Positions 13,761-19,567 of a stretch of 24,749 bases of DNA are shown in pieces. The number at the start of each line of letters is the position of its first letter. The stretch's first letter is position 1. The stretch is from a virus. The notes under the pieces are model-generated. The model was not told where the DNA came from. It saw nothing but the letters and a program-made list of their open reading frames with translations, and searched no databases. The position numbers were made by a program, and so were the translations under genes. Where the stretch lies: IMG/VR virus record IMGVR_UViG_3300006805_000149, positions 1 through 24,749 of that record; one strand, given 5' to 3'.

Positions 13761-14232
13761 TGGATGCTTCTATGAGAAAGTACATGGTTCACAAGATCCC
13801 TGCTCTTCCTGTGGCTCTGGACATAGTTATGATAAATGGGTAGCAGTGGACTTCCTAAAGAATGTGCCAGATGATACAAGCAGCATGGAAGGAGAGAAGG
13901 TTATGAATAACATGCTGACAGAGCTTGAACGAATCAAGAGCAAGCAAGGGGTTAAATACGACAGTGAGAAGGCCAAGTGGTCATTGCTGCCCTTCCGAGC
14001 CTTGCAAGAAGTTGTGGAAGTTCTCACCTTCGGAGCTAAGAAATACGCCGCTGATAATTGGAAACATGTACCACAGGCGCGTGAGCGCTATATTGACGCA
14101 GCTTATAGGCATTTGTCTGATTGGAGCACTACATCTCGCTTAGATCCCGAGACAAACAAGAGCCACCTAGCACACGCTATTTGTTGCTTGCTGTTTCTCT
14201 TGTGGTTTGAGCAGAAAGACAGGGCCGTGTGA
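13744..14232 (+). CDS. dATP/dGTP diphosphohydrolase-type protein (DUF5664, MazZ-like) with N-terminal Cys motif
   Basis: A 162-residue protein with two parts. Residues 1-30 form a zinc-knuckle-like CDGCFYE...DPCSSC (C5, C8, C20, C23). Residues from about 69 are the all-helical domain GVKYDSEKAKWSLLPFRAL, VEVLTFGAKKYAADNW, YIDAAYRHLSDW and HLAHAICCLLFLLWF, which I recognise as the family including MazZ of Z-genome phages; the KW..LPF, KK and HL.DW positions carry metal-binding carboxylates and nearby residues. It starts 17 nt inside the metallophosphoesterase gene (SD AAAGG). No PurZ or DatZ gene is seen here, so 2-aminoadenine DNA cannot be claimed; dNTP-pool control is the cautious reading. 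Confidence 0.75.
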   Translation: MAQSCDGCFYEKVHGSQDPCSSCGSGHSYDKWVAVDFLKNVPDDTSSMEGEKVMNNMLTELERIKSKQGVKYDSEKAKWSLLPFRALQEVVEVLTFGAKKYAADNWKHVPQARERYIDAAYRHLSDWSTTSRLDPETNKSHLAHAICCLLFLLWFEQKDRAV

Positions 14233-14399
14233 TGGGATACTACACTCCCTATATAAAAAGTAGTTATATAACCGGAGGGCTACGAAGGCAAACAGTGCAG
14301 GACTTCCTTGCAGCTGTGGCCTTTGTAGACAAGTTTAAGAAGTTTGACCAGCTATATGTATACGAACAAGAAAAGAAGGAAATTAATGACCAAGAATGA
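14232..14399 (+). CDS. Hypothetical protein (55 aa)
   Basis: ATG overlaps the previous TGA by one base, and the 3' end overlaps the RNR start at 14386 by 14 nt. Product MGYYTPYIKSSYITGG, then a helix QDFLAAVAFVDKFKKF and a charged tail. No family recognised; it may serve mainly to couple translation into the RNR gene. Confidence 0.45.
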   Translation: MGYYTPYIKSSYITGGLRRQTVQDFLAAVAFVDKFKKFDQLYVYEQEKKEINDQE

Positions 14400-15456
14400 A
14401 CTATCCCCATACCAAACCTACATCTCCAAGAGCCGGTATAGCCGCTTCCTAGACAGTGAGGGCCGTCGAGAGCATTGGCCTGAGACAGTAAATCGTTATT
14501 TCAACTTCATGGAAAACCACTTGCAGAAGAAGCATGGCTATGTGCTCACAGAAGCCCTGCGAGGCCGCTTGCAAGAGGCTGTGACCAACTTAGAGGTTGT
14601 GCCGTCAATGCGCTCTATCATGACCGCTGGAGAGGCTCTGGAGCGTCAGAACATTGCAGGCTACAACTGTGCTTACATCACTATTGATGATGTGAAGAGC
14701 TTTGATGAGGCAATGTATATTCTTCTGTGCGGTACAGGCGTTGGTTATAGTGTGGAGCAGAAATATGTTAACCGTCTTCCAGAAGTTCCAGAGGTGTTGT
14801 ACAATAGCAATACTACTATTGGTGTTAAAGATTCCAAAGAGGGCTGGGCTAAGGCGTTACGACAGGTGTTTGCCCTCCTTTATGCAGGAGAGATTCCTAA
14901 GTGGGATGTATCAGCTGTGCGTCCTTCGGGAGCACGACTTAAGACATTCGGTGGCCGTGCAAGTGGCCCCGAGCCTTTGGTGGACTTGTTTAAATATGTC
15001 GTTGCTAAGTTCAAGGGTGCTGTGGGTCGGAAACTCACATCCCTTGAAGCACACGACATTCTGTGTAAGATTGGGGAAGTTGTTGTTGTGGGCGGTGTTC
15101 GACGAAGCGCAATGATTAGCTTGTCTGATCTTGGTGATGACAATATGGCAAAGGCCAAGGCAGGTAATTGGTGGGACGGTAATGGACAACGGGCTCTGGC
15201 TAACAACAGTGCTGTGTACGATACCAAACCCTCTGTAGGCCAGTTTATGCGTGAATGGAGCAGCATCTATGAGAGTCATTCAGGTGAGCGTGGTATTTTT
15301 AATCGCTATGCTAGTAAATTACAAGCGAATAAGAATGGAAGACGCGCTGTGCAGGTTGTAGTGACTTTAGAGGATGGAAGTAAGCAGACGTTTGAGTCAA
15401 ATGAGCTTTTTAATAACAAAGCAGCTATTGATTTGAAAGTAGGGGACAGTGTTTAA
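14386..15456 (+). CDS. nrdJ: Class II (B12-dependent) ribonucleotide reductase NrdJ, N-terminal piece of a split gene
   Basis: Reduces ribonucleotides to deoxyribonucleotides. This piece has 356 aa. Residues 1-320 are normal NrdJ: YNCAYITIDD with the first redox Cys (C95), LLCGTGVGYSVE, WDVSAVRPSGARLKTFGG, VVGGVRRSAMISL, ALANNSAVYD, ERGIFNRYASKL and NGRR. Residues 321-356 (AVQVVVTLEDGSKQTFESNE, then AAIDLKVGDSV) are foreign and end at TAA 15454-15456. The radical Cys and second redox Cys are on the C-terminal piece at 15811, so this polypeptide alone cannot be active. The start at 14386 has SD GAAGGA; an in-frame ATG at 14344 is less likely. N- and C-pieces are in the same reading frame. Confidence 0.93.
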   Translation: MTKNELSPYQTYISKSRYSRFLDSEGRREHWPETVNRYFNFMENHLQKKHGYVLTEALRGRLQEAVTNLEVVPSMRSIMTAGEALERQNIAGYNCAYITIDDVKSFDEAMYILLCGTGVGYSVEQKYVNRLPEVPEVLYNSNTTIGVKDSKEGWAKALRQVFALLYAGEIPKWDVSAVRPSGARLKTFGGRASGPEPLVDLFKYVVAKFKGAVGRKLTSLEAHDILCKIGEVVVVGGVRRSAMISLSDLGDDNMAKAKAGNWWDGNGQRALANNSAVYDTKPSVGQFMREWSSIYESHSGERGIFNRYASKLQANKNGRRAVQVVVTLEDGSKQTFESNELFNNKAAIDLKVGDSV

Positions 15457-15840
15457 TAAGATTTGTAACAAATGCAAAGAAACAAAATCTTTAGATTTAT
15501 TTGTAAAACATAAACAATGTATTGACGGAAGAGCCGGATATTGTAAAGCATGTGATGCAACTACAGTGAGCAATCTAAGGAGAGCAACAAAGCTGAAAGC
15601 TATTGCTTACAAGGGGGGTGCTTGTTCTAGGTGTAGTGGAGTGTTTCATCCAGCTGTATATGATTTCCATCATATAGACCCCTTAGAAAAAGAAGCTGAT
15701 CCCGGTTCTTTGATGGGAAGAAAATGGAAAGTAGTAAAAGAAGAGCTTGATAAATGTATCTTGCTCTGTTCAAATTGTCATCGGCTTACACACGCAGAAG
15801 AGGAGTGGAAATGAAAATTACAAATATAGAGGTTATTGCT
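15346..15840 (+). mobile_element. HNH-bearing insertion that splits nrdJ (about 495 bp)
   Basis: Inferred boundaries: after NGRR (codon ending 15345) and before DTGNHAYGTNPC (codon starting 15841). The length is a multiple of three. It contains 36 codons of open frame after the N-piece, an HNH gene in another frame and about ten codons before the C-piece. The base composition is visibly more AT-rich than the flanks. The N-side has an intein-block-B-like phrase (VTLEDGS...DLKVGDSV) and the C-side a block-F-like strand (KITNIEVI), but no Cys/Ser at position 1 and no terminal His-Asn. Exact edges need comparison with an uninterrupted homologue. Confidence 0.7.
15449..15814 (+). CDS. HNH homing-type endonuclease inside nrdJ
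   Basis: A 121-residue nuclease from a GTG at 15449 that overlaps the stop of the N-piece by 8 nt; its TGA overlaps the ATG of the C-piece. N-terminal zinc ribbon ICNKCKETKS...YCKACDA (CxxC plus CxxC), then the HNH fold with CSRCSG, YDFHHIDPLEK (HH) and ILLCSNCHRLTH. A typical free-standing phage HNH endonuclease. The gene is AT-rich compared with its neighbours, a sign of separate origin. Its likely target is the uninterrupted nrdJ of related phages. Confidence 0.9.
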   Translation: MFNKICNKCKETKSLDLFVKHKQCIDGRAGYCKACDATTVSNLRRATKLKAIAYKGGACSRCSGVFHPAVYDFHHIDPLEKEADPGSLMGRKWKVVKEELDKCILLCSNCHRLTHAEEEWK

Positions 15841-16791
15841 GATACAGGTAATCACGCTTATGGAACAAACCCCTGCTCAGAAATCATTCTGCGGCCTTTT
15901 CAATTTTGTAACTTAAGCAGTGTTATTGTGCGACCAGAAGACACAGAAGAAACCTTGCTAGACAAGATTGAAATGGCAACCATCTTGGGAACCTTCCAAT
16001 CAACCATGACCAGCTTTCCTTATCTCCGTAAGATTTGGCAGCAGAATACAGAAGAAGAGCGTTTGTTGGGTGTGTCTATGACAGGCCCGTTAGACAATGT
16101 TTTATTGAATAATCCGGAAGATGAAGATCTCCCACGTTTACTAGAAAGCCTAAAAGCCCGTGCTGTTATTACTAATAAACAATTTGCTGATGATATTGGC
16201 ATTAGTGCTTCTGTCGCTATTACCGCTATCAAGCCCGAGGGCACTGTCAGCCAGCTTAGTAACACTGCTAGTGGCCTTCACCCTCAACACAGTCGTTACT
16301 TTATTCGCCGTGTACGAAGTGATAATAAAGATCCTCTGACGGACTTCCTGAAGGCACAGGGGTTTCCTTCAGAGGCTTGTGTGATGAAACCAGATAGCAC
16401 AACTATCTTCAGTTTCCCGATGCGAGTTAAAGAAGGGGCTTTGTTGCGTGAAGACTTGGATGCTGTTAAGCACTTGAAGCTTTGGTTGCTGTATCAGCGT
16501 CACTATTGTGAGCATAAGCCTTCAGTAACTATCAGCGTGCAGGAACATGAGTGGCCTATTGTTGGTGCTAAGGTGTGGGAGAATTTCGATGAGATCACAG
16601 GTGTTAGCTTTCTACCTATGGATGGAGGGACATATCGACAAGCTCCTTATGAAGCTATCACGGAATATGAGTATCACACTATGGAAGCAACGATGCCTAC
16701 GAATATTGACTGGGATGCTTTGGTAGAAAACACTGATAATGTTGAAGGAGCCCAGATGCTTGCATGCACCGCAGGCGCTTGTGAAATTTAA
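15811..16791 (+). CDS. nrdJ: Class II ribonucleotide reductase NrdJ, C-terminal piece of a split gene
   Basis: A 326-residue piece starting at ATG 15811 with its own SD (GAGGAG, 15800-15805) inside the end of the HNH gene. The first ten residues (MKITNIEVIA) are foreign. From residue 11 it continues NrdJ: YGTNPCSEIILRP with the thiyl-radical Cys (C22) and Glu (E24), FCNLSSV with the second redox Cys (C33), LLGVSMTGP, AIKPEGTVSQL and the C-terminal thiol relay CTAGAC (C319, C324). N-piece (320) plus C-piece (316) gives about 636 residues, near the usual length of monomeric class II RNRs. All essential residues are present across the two pieces, so a functional two-polypeptide enzyme is plausible. 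Confidence 0.93.
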   Translation: MKITNIEVIADTGNHAYGTNPCSEIILRPFQFCNLSSVIVRPEDTEETLLDKIEMATILGTFQSTMTSFPYLRKIWQQNTEEERLLGVSMTGPLDNVLLNNPEDEDLPRLLESLKARAVITNKQFADDIGISASVAITAIKPEGTVSQLSNTASGLHPQHSRYFIRRVRSDNKDPLTDFLKAQGFPSEACVMKPDSTTIFSFPMRVKEGALLREDLDAVKHLKLWLLYQRHYCEHKPSVTISVQEHEWPIVGAKVWENFDEITGVSFLPMDGGTYRQAPYEAITEYEYHTMEATMPTNIDWDALVENTDNVEGAQMLACTAGACEI

Positions 16792-16800
16792 GGAGAATAT

Positions 16801-16959
16801 ATGTTTGTAGATTTTGAATGGATTGCTGGCTTGGTCTTTGGCCTTGATACCAACCAAGTTAGTATGATGGAAGAGGGAAGCACACTGTCTCTTGATGAGC
16901 CTCAAAGCACCTGCATCAATCTCTATTTAGGGCTTGCTGTAATACACCTAATCTTTTAG
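16801..16959 (+). CDS. Conserved small phage protein (52 aa)
   Basis: Strong SD (AAGGAG) before ATG 16801. MFVDFEWIAGLVFGL and a C-terminal NLYLGLAVIHLIF recall a widespread short phage protein of the type 'I.GLVFGiE...i.lyLGi..i'. Hydrophobic patches at both ends but no clear membrane helix. Last gene of the plus-strand unit, stopping five bases before the terminator. Function unknown. Confidence 0.7.
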   Translation: MFVDFEWIAGLVFGLDTNQVSMMEEGSTLSLDEPQSTCINLYLGLAVIHLIF

Positions 16960-16964
16960 GCGTG

Positions 16965-17002
16965 AAAAAGCCCCTACGGTATTGCTCCGTAGGGGCTTTT
17001 TT
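16965..17002. terminator. Bidirectional Rho-independent terminator
   Basis: A perfect 15-bp stem (left arm 16965-16979 with core AGCCCCTACGG, right arm 16987-17001) and a 7-nt loop TATTGCT. The A-tract on the left and T-tract on the right make it an intrinsic terminator on both strands. It sits exactly between the convergent plus-strand unit (last stop 16959) and minus-strand unit (last stop 17004). Confidence 0.95.
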
Positions 17003-17003
17003 G

Positions 17004-17420
17004 TTATCTTCTACAATTCTTCAAGGCTTCTCTGAGGATGTCTGCTTTGGAAGCTTCCCCGATAAGAAACTCTGCATCCTCTCTGTAAAGGGATTCTCCA
17101 GTGCTTCTTGTTCCTGAGCTGATAGGGGCAGGAGAGGCCTCTTTACTGACGAGGATGGCAACGGGTCTCTCTGCACGCTGGCGCAGCCCGTTAACAATAC
17201 TAGCATGCCGCTTATTAATAGTTTTAATAGCATCTTCTTTATCCTTTGTCTGCTCAGCCAGTTTAGACAGATGTTGTGTCTCTTGTTGAATGATTAGCAC
17301 TTGTTGCTCATTCCTGTACTTCAAAAGCTTAGCAGCTTCCTTGCCTGCTCCGGCCTTATAAGCAACTGTGCTAAACACTCCTAGAGAAACCGCCCATAGA
17401 ATAGCAATGATTTTATACAT
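17004..17420 (-). CDS. Rz: Rz-like inner-membrane spanin (i-spanin)
   Basis: 138 aa. One N-terminal membrane helix (IIAILWAVSLGVFSTVAY) with short cytoplasmic start, then a periplasmic coiled-coil-rich domain (QQVLIIQQETQHLSKLAEQT, KEDAIKTINKRH), as in Rz. It disrupts the outer membrane together with Rz1 at the end of lysis. It overlaps the endolysin end by 8 nt and contains the whole Rz1 gene in another frame. It ends at the terminator. Pair plus position make the call safe. Confidence 0.88.
   Translation of the reverse strand: MYKIIAILWAVSLGVFSTVAYKAGAGKEAAKLLKYRNEQQVLIIQQETQHLSKLAEQTKDKEDAIKTINKRHASIVNGLRQRAERPVAILVSKEASPAPISSGTRSTGESLYREDAEFLIGEASKADILREALKNCRR
17021..17233 (-). CDS. Rz1: Rz1-like outer-membrane lipoprotein spanin (o-spanin), embedded in Rz
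   Basis: 70 aa in a different frame wholly inside Rz. Signal peptide MLLKLLISGMLVLLTGC with lipobox LTGC (lipidated C17), then a Pro-containing mature domain (RDPLPSSSVKRPLLPLS) as in Rz1. The product would be anchored in the outer membrane and bind the Rz C-terminus across the periplasm. The completely embedded arrangement is the classical lambda/T7-type layout. Confidence 0.9.
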   Translation of the reverse strand: MLLKLLISGMLVLLTGCASVQRDPLPSSSVKRPLLPLSAQEQEALENPFTERMQSFLSGKLPKQTSSEKP

Positions 17421-17871
17421 GGTTCATACAAAGAGCGTATTCCCTTTGTCTCCGGTTTGTTAGCCCCTTCAGAGGAGCCCCTTTGAACTTGTCCCAACGA
17501 AGGATTTCCTTACAGGCTGCTTCGTAGTTGAGTTCTTTAAGGGATTTAACAAGGGTTGAAGAGCAGAATGAACCAAGACCAATATTATAGGAGAGAGATA
17601 CATAAGCATCAAACTCATACTGATAGAGGGGAACATCAGCGCACTTCTTAACACCATCAGAGAACTTATCTGCATCAGCCAGAAGCCGCATCAAAGCCCT
17701 CTCAGGTGTTATCTCATCGCCTTTCTTAACTCCCGTAGTCGTCCCAAAGCCTATTGTTGGAACATCGCCGGAAACAGGGATGATGGCTTTAGAGGAATAT
17801 CCCTCCTCCAAAGCAATCCCTACTAGCACAGCGGCTGATAAATACAAAGAGGCTACAGACGGGCGTATCAT
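17413..17871 (-). CDS. SAR-type endolysin, GH24-like muramidase
   Basis: 152 aa, cleaves peptidoglycan glycan strands. A weakly hydrophobic Ala/Ser/Gly-rich N-terminal helix (SLYLSAAVLVGIAL) reads as a signal-arrest-release segment. The lysozyme region has catalytic Glu (LEEGY, E22/E23) and GDVPTIGFGTT (D36, T39), followed by TPERALMRL and a C-terminal FDAYVSLSYNIG and GLTNRRQREYALC. The Glu-Asp spacing is longer than the E-x8-D of T4/R21, which I have seen in other phage lysozymes with 'IPV.GDVPTIGFG'. It overlaps holin and Rz by 4 and 8 nt. Confidence 0.9.
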   Translation of the reverse strand: MIRPSVASLYLSAAVLVGIALEEGYSSKAIIPVSGDVPTIGFGTTTGVKKGDEITPERALMRLLADADKFSDGVKKCADVPLYQYEFDAYVSLSYNIGLGSFCSSTLVKSLKELNYEAACKEILRWDKFKGAPLKGLTNRRQREYALCMNHV

Positions 17872-18065
17872 GGTGGATTTGTTACATCTCTATACATGCT
17901 AAAAAGCTTATGTATAATCATTAATACAGTGTATATAAGAGTACACCAAAGGAGTACATCAGATACTTGATAACCGGCAATAGTTGCCAGTGACACAGAG
18001 ACAGGAGCTGAGGCTTTTGCTAGTATTTCCACTGTAGTTTCTGTTGTGTTTTGCATGTCTGTCAT
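17868..18065 (-). CDS. Holin
   Basis: 65 aa from ATG 18065 (ATGA overlap with the upstream virion gene; a longer in-frame ORF to 18107 runs into that gene and is unlikely). An N-terminal polar helix (TTETTVEILAKASAPVSVSL) is followed by one strong membrane helix DVLLWCTLIYTVLMIIHKLF and a short basic tail. The size, charge pattern and position directly before the endolysin fit a T7-like class II/III holin that permits endolysin release and SAR activation. Confidence 0.8.
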   Translation of the reverse strand: MTDMQNTTETTVEILAKASAPVSVSLATIAGYQVSDVLLWCTLIYTVLMIIHKLFSMYRDVTNPP

Positions 18066-19558
18066 GGCTGCTCCTGCTGAGGCATACCAGACAGCATGCC
18101 ACGCCAAGCCATCTTAGGAGGAATCTCAGGAAGCTTTCCAGAGGCAACGTTAGAGACAAGACGTCCCATATCACGATTACGCATAAACCCTTGAAGCTTG
18201 TCTGCCCCATAGCCTGTAGCAGCAACACCAGCAGCGGCAACTGGATTAGCAACAGCGCCTGCTGCAAAGCCTGCCTGCGTTAGTGTGCTTCGCTGAGGGT
18301 TTAGACGAGCGAGTAACGAAAGAGCAGGATCAGCCATCGAGCCTCTAGCTACACTCTTAATAGCATTCTGCTCTGCCTCAGAGAACAAACTCATCTTATT
18401 CTTACTGGCAGCTAAGTTAATAAGCTGTCGACGAATAAGCTCACTTTCAGAAGACTTTGGATCAAGGGCTCGTGCTTCTGCAACACCTAAGGCATCTTCA
18501 AGGATCGTTGCACGGGAGAGGTTTCTCCAATCCTTACGAGCATCCTGCACGGCTTGAATGGCTGTTCCCATATTTCCCTTACTGGCTATTACATCTTTAG
18601 CTCCAAGTTTATCAATATAGGAATCTAGTTCAGAAACTGCCATGCCTGCAAACTTGCGAGTTGCCGGGTCATTGGCTTTCTTCAGATCGGTTAGGGCAGA
18701 ACGCATTTGCTCAAGCTTACTGAAGGATACCCGCTGTGTTCCAACCATGTCTCTAACCTGCTCAAGCACCTGAGCAACAGGCTTATGAGAATCTAGCTTT
18801 GGGTTGAAATTACTCTTCATTAAAGCATCTTCCACACTGGAGAAGTTATCCATAACACTTTTAGGCTTTAGATAAACACCCTGTGCCTCAACTGTTGCAT
18901 AAGCCTCCTGAGACCTTTTCTTGATAGAATCTATGGACACAATAGGGGCTTGCTTTGTTGAGGCCGCTGTAGCTCCCTTTGCAGCCAAGCCGCCAGCAAG
19001 TCCTCCAGCAGCAACCCCTGCAATGAGGCCCATTAGAGGGCTTCCTGTGGCTTCCTGTGTGCTCTCTGCAACTGACTGACCTGCAAGACCACCAGCACCT
19101 GCTGCGGCTGTTTGTTGCAATAGATTCTGACCCAATGGAGCCAAGGCAGCAGAAGCCCCTGAAAGGGCTGCTTGAGCCGGCACACCTGCCATTGCTGAAG
19201 CCCCTGCTTGTACACCCCTTTCCAGCTGTCCTTGAGGCTCTGGAAGGCCTGCGGCGGTCATTAGATTCTGAACCCCCTGTGTAGGGCTTCCCATAACCTT
19301 ACGACCAGCCAAAGCGTTCACACCTGCTGCTACAGGTTCTGCCATCATTGCAGGAATAGCTGTGAGGCCTGTAATGCCTGCTCTGGCGGTAAGCCCTAGC
19401 TGTCTGCCCATCTCTTGAGGAAAGCTTCTTTGAGCCTGCTCAGGAGGCTTGGCATAGTTCTCCTTGGCATAGGCCAATACCTGAGCCTCAGAAGCCCCCT
19501 CCGGAGCCGTCACCTCGTACTCCTTGCCGTCTGGGGCAGTAATAACAAATGTAGCCAT
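18062..19558 (-). CDS. Large Ala/Gly-rich virion protein, probable internal/ejection protein
   Basis: 498 aa. Begins MATFVITAPDGKEYEVTAPE, then GASEAQVLAYAKENY, a short N-terminal beta-type domain that I recognise from many phage structural proteins. The middle (about 55-215) is Ala/Gly-rich and hydrophobic (GLIAGVAAGGLAGGLAAKG), able to sit in a membrane. A helical half follows (SVMDNFSSVEDALMKSNF; VSFSKLEQMRSALTDLKKA), with a second hydrophobic Ala-rich patch near the end (AGFAAGAVANPVAAAGVAA). This suggests a DNA-ejection protein analogous to T7 gp15/gp16, though no catalytic motif is seen. SD AAGGA. Last structural gene before holin. Confidence 0.7.
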   Translation of the reverse strand: MATFVITAPDGKEYEVTAPEGASEAQVLAYAKENYAKPPEQAQRSFPQEMGRQLGLTARAGITGLTAIPAMMAEPVAAGVNALAGRKVMGSPTQGVQNLMTAAGLPEPQGQLERGVQAGASAMAGVPAQAALSGASAALAPLGQNLLQQTAAAGAGGLAGQSVAESTQEATGSPLMGLIAGVAAGGLAGGLAAKGATAASTKQAPIVSIDSIKKRSQEAYATVEAQGVYLKPKSVMDNFSSVEDALMKSNFNPKLDSHKPVAQVLEQVRDMVGTQRVSFSKLEQMRSALTDLKKANDPATRKFAGMAVSELDSYIDKLGAKDVIASKGNMGTAIQAVQDARKDWRNLSRATILEDALGVAEARALDPKSSESELIRRQLINLAASKNKMSLFSEAEQNAIKSVARGSMADPALSLLARLNPQRSTLTQAGFAAGAVANPVAAAGVAATGYGADKLQGFMRNRDMGRLVSNVASGKLPEIPPKMAWRGMLSGMPQQEQP

Positions 19559-19567
19559 GCTGTGTCC

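Noticed and set aside
13744-14232. Claim that the phage has a 2-aminoadenine genome
   Set aside because: Only a MazZ-like domain is seen; PurZ and other Z-pathway genes are absent from the window.
15440-15470. Programmed frameshift joining NrdJ-N to the HNH gene
   Set aside because: GTT TAA offers no good re-pairing in the HNH frame, and the HNH gene has its own GTG start overlapping the stop.
15346-15840. Group I intron in nrdJ
   Set aside because: Only about 130 nt of the insert lie outside the HNH gene, too little for a group I core, and the reading frame after NGRR encodes protein-like sequence rather than intron RNA.
15330-15870. Active split or full intein that splices NrdJ
   Set aside because: No nucleophile at the start, no TxxH and no terminal His-Asn before a Cys/Ser/Thr; splicing is not supported by the residues seen.
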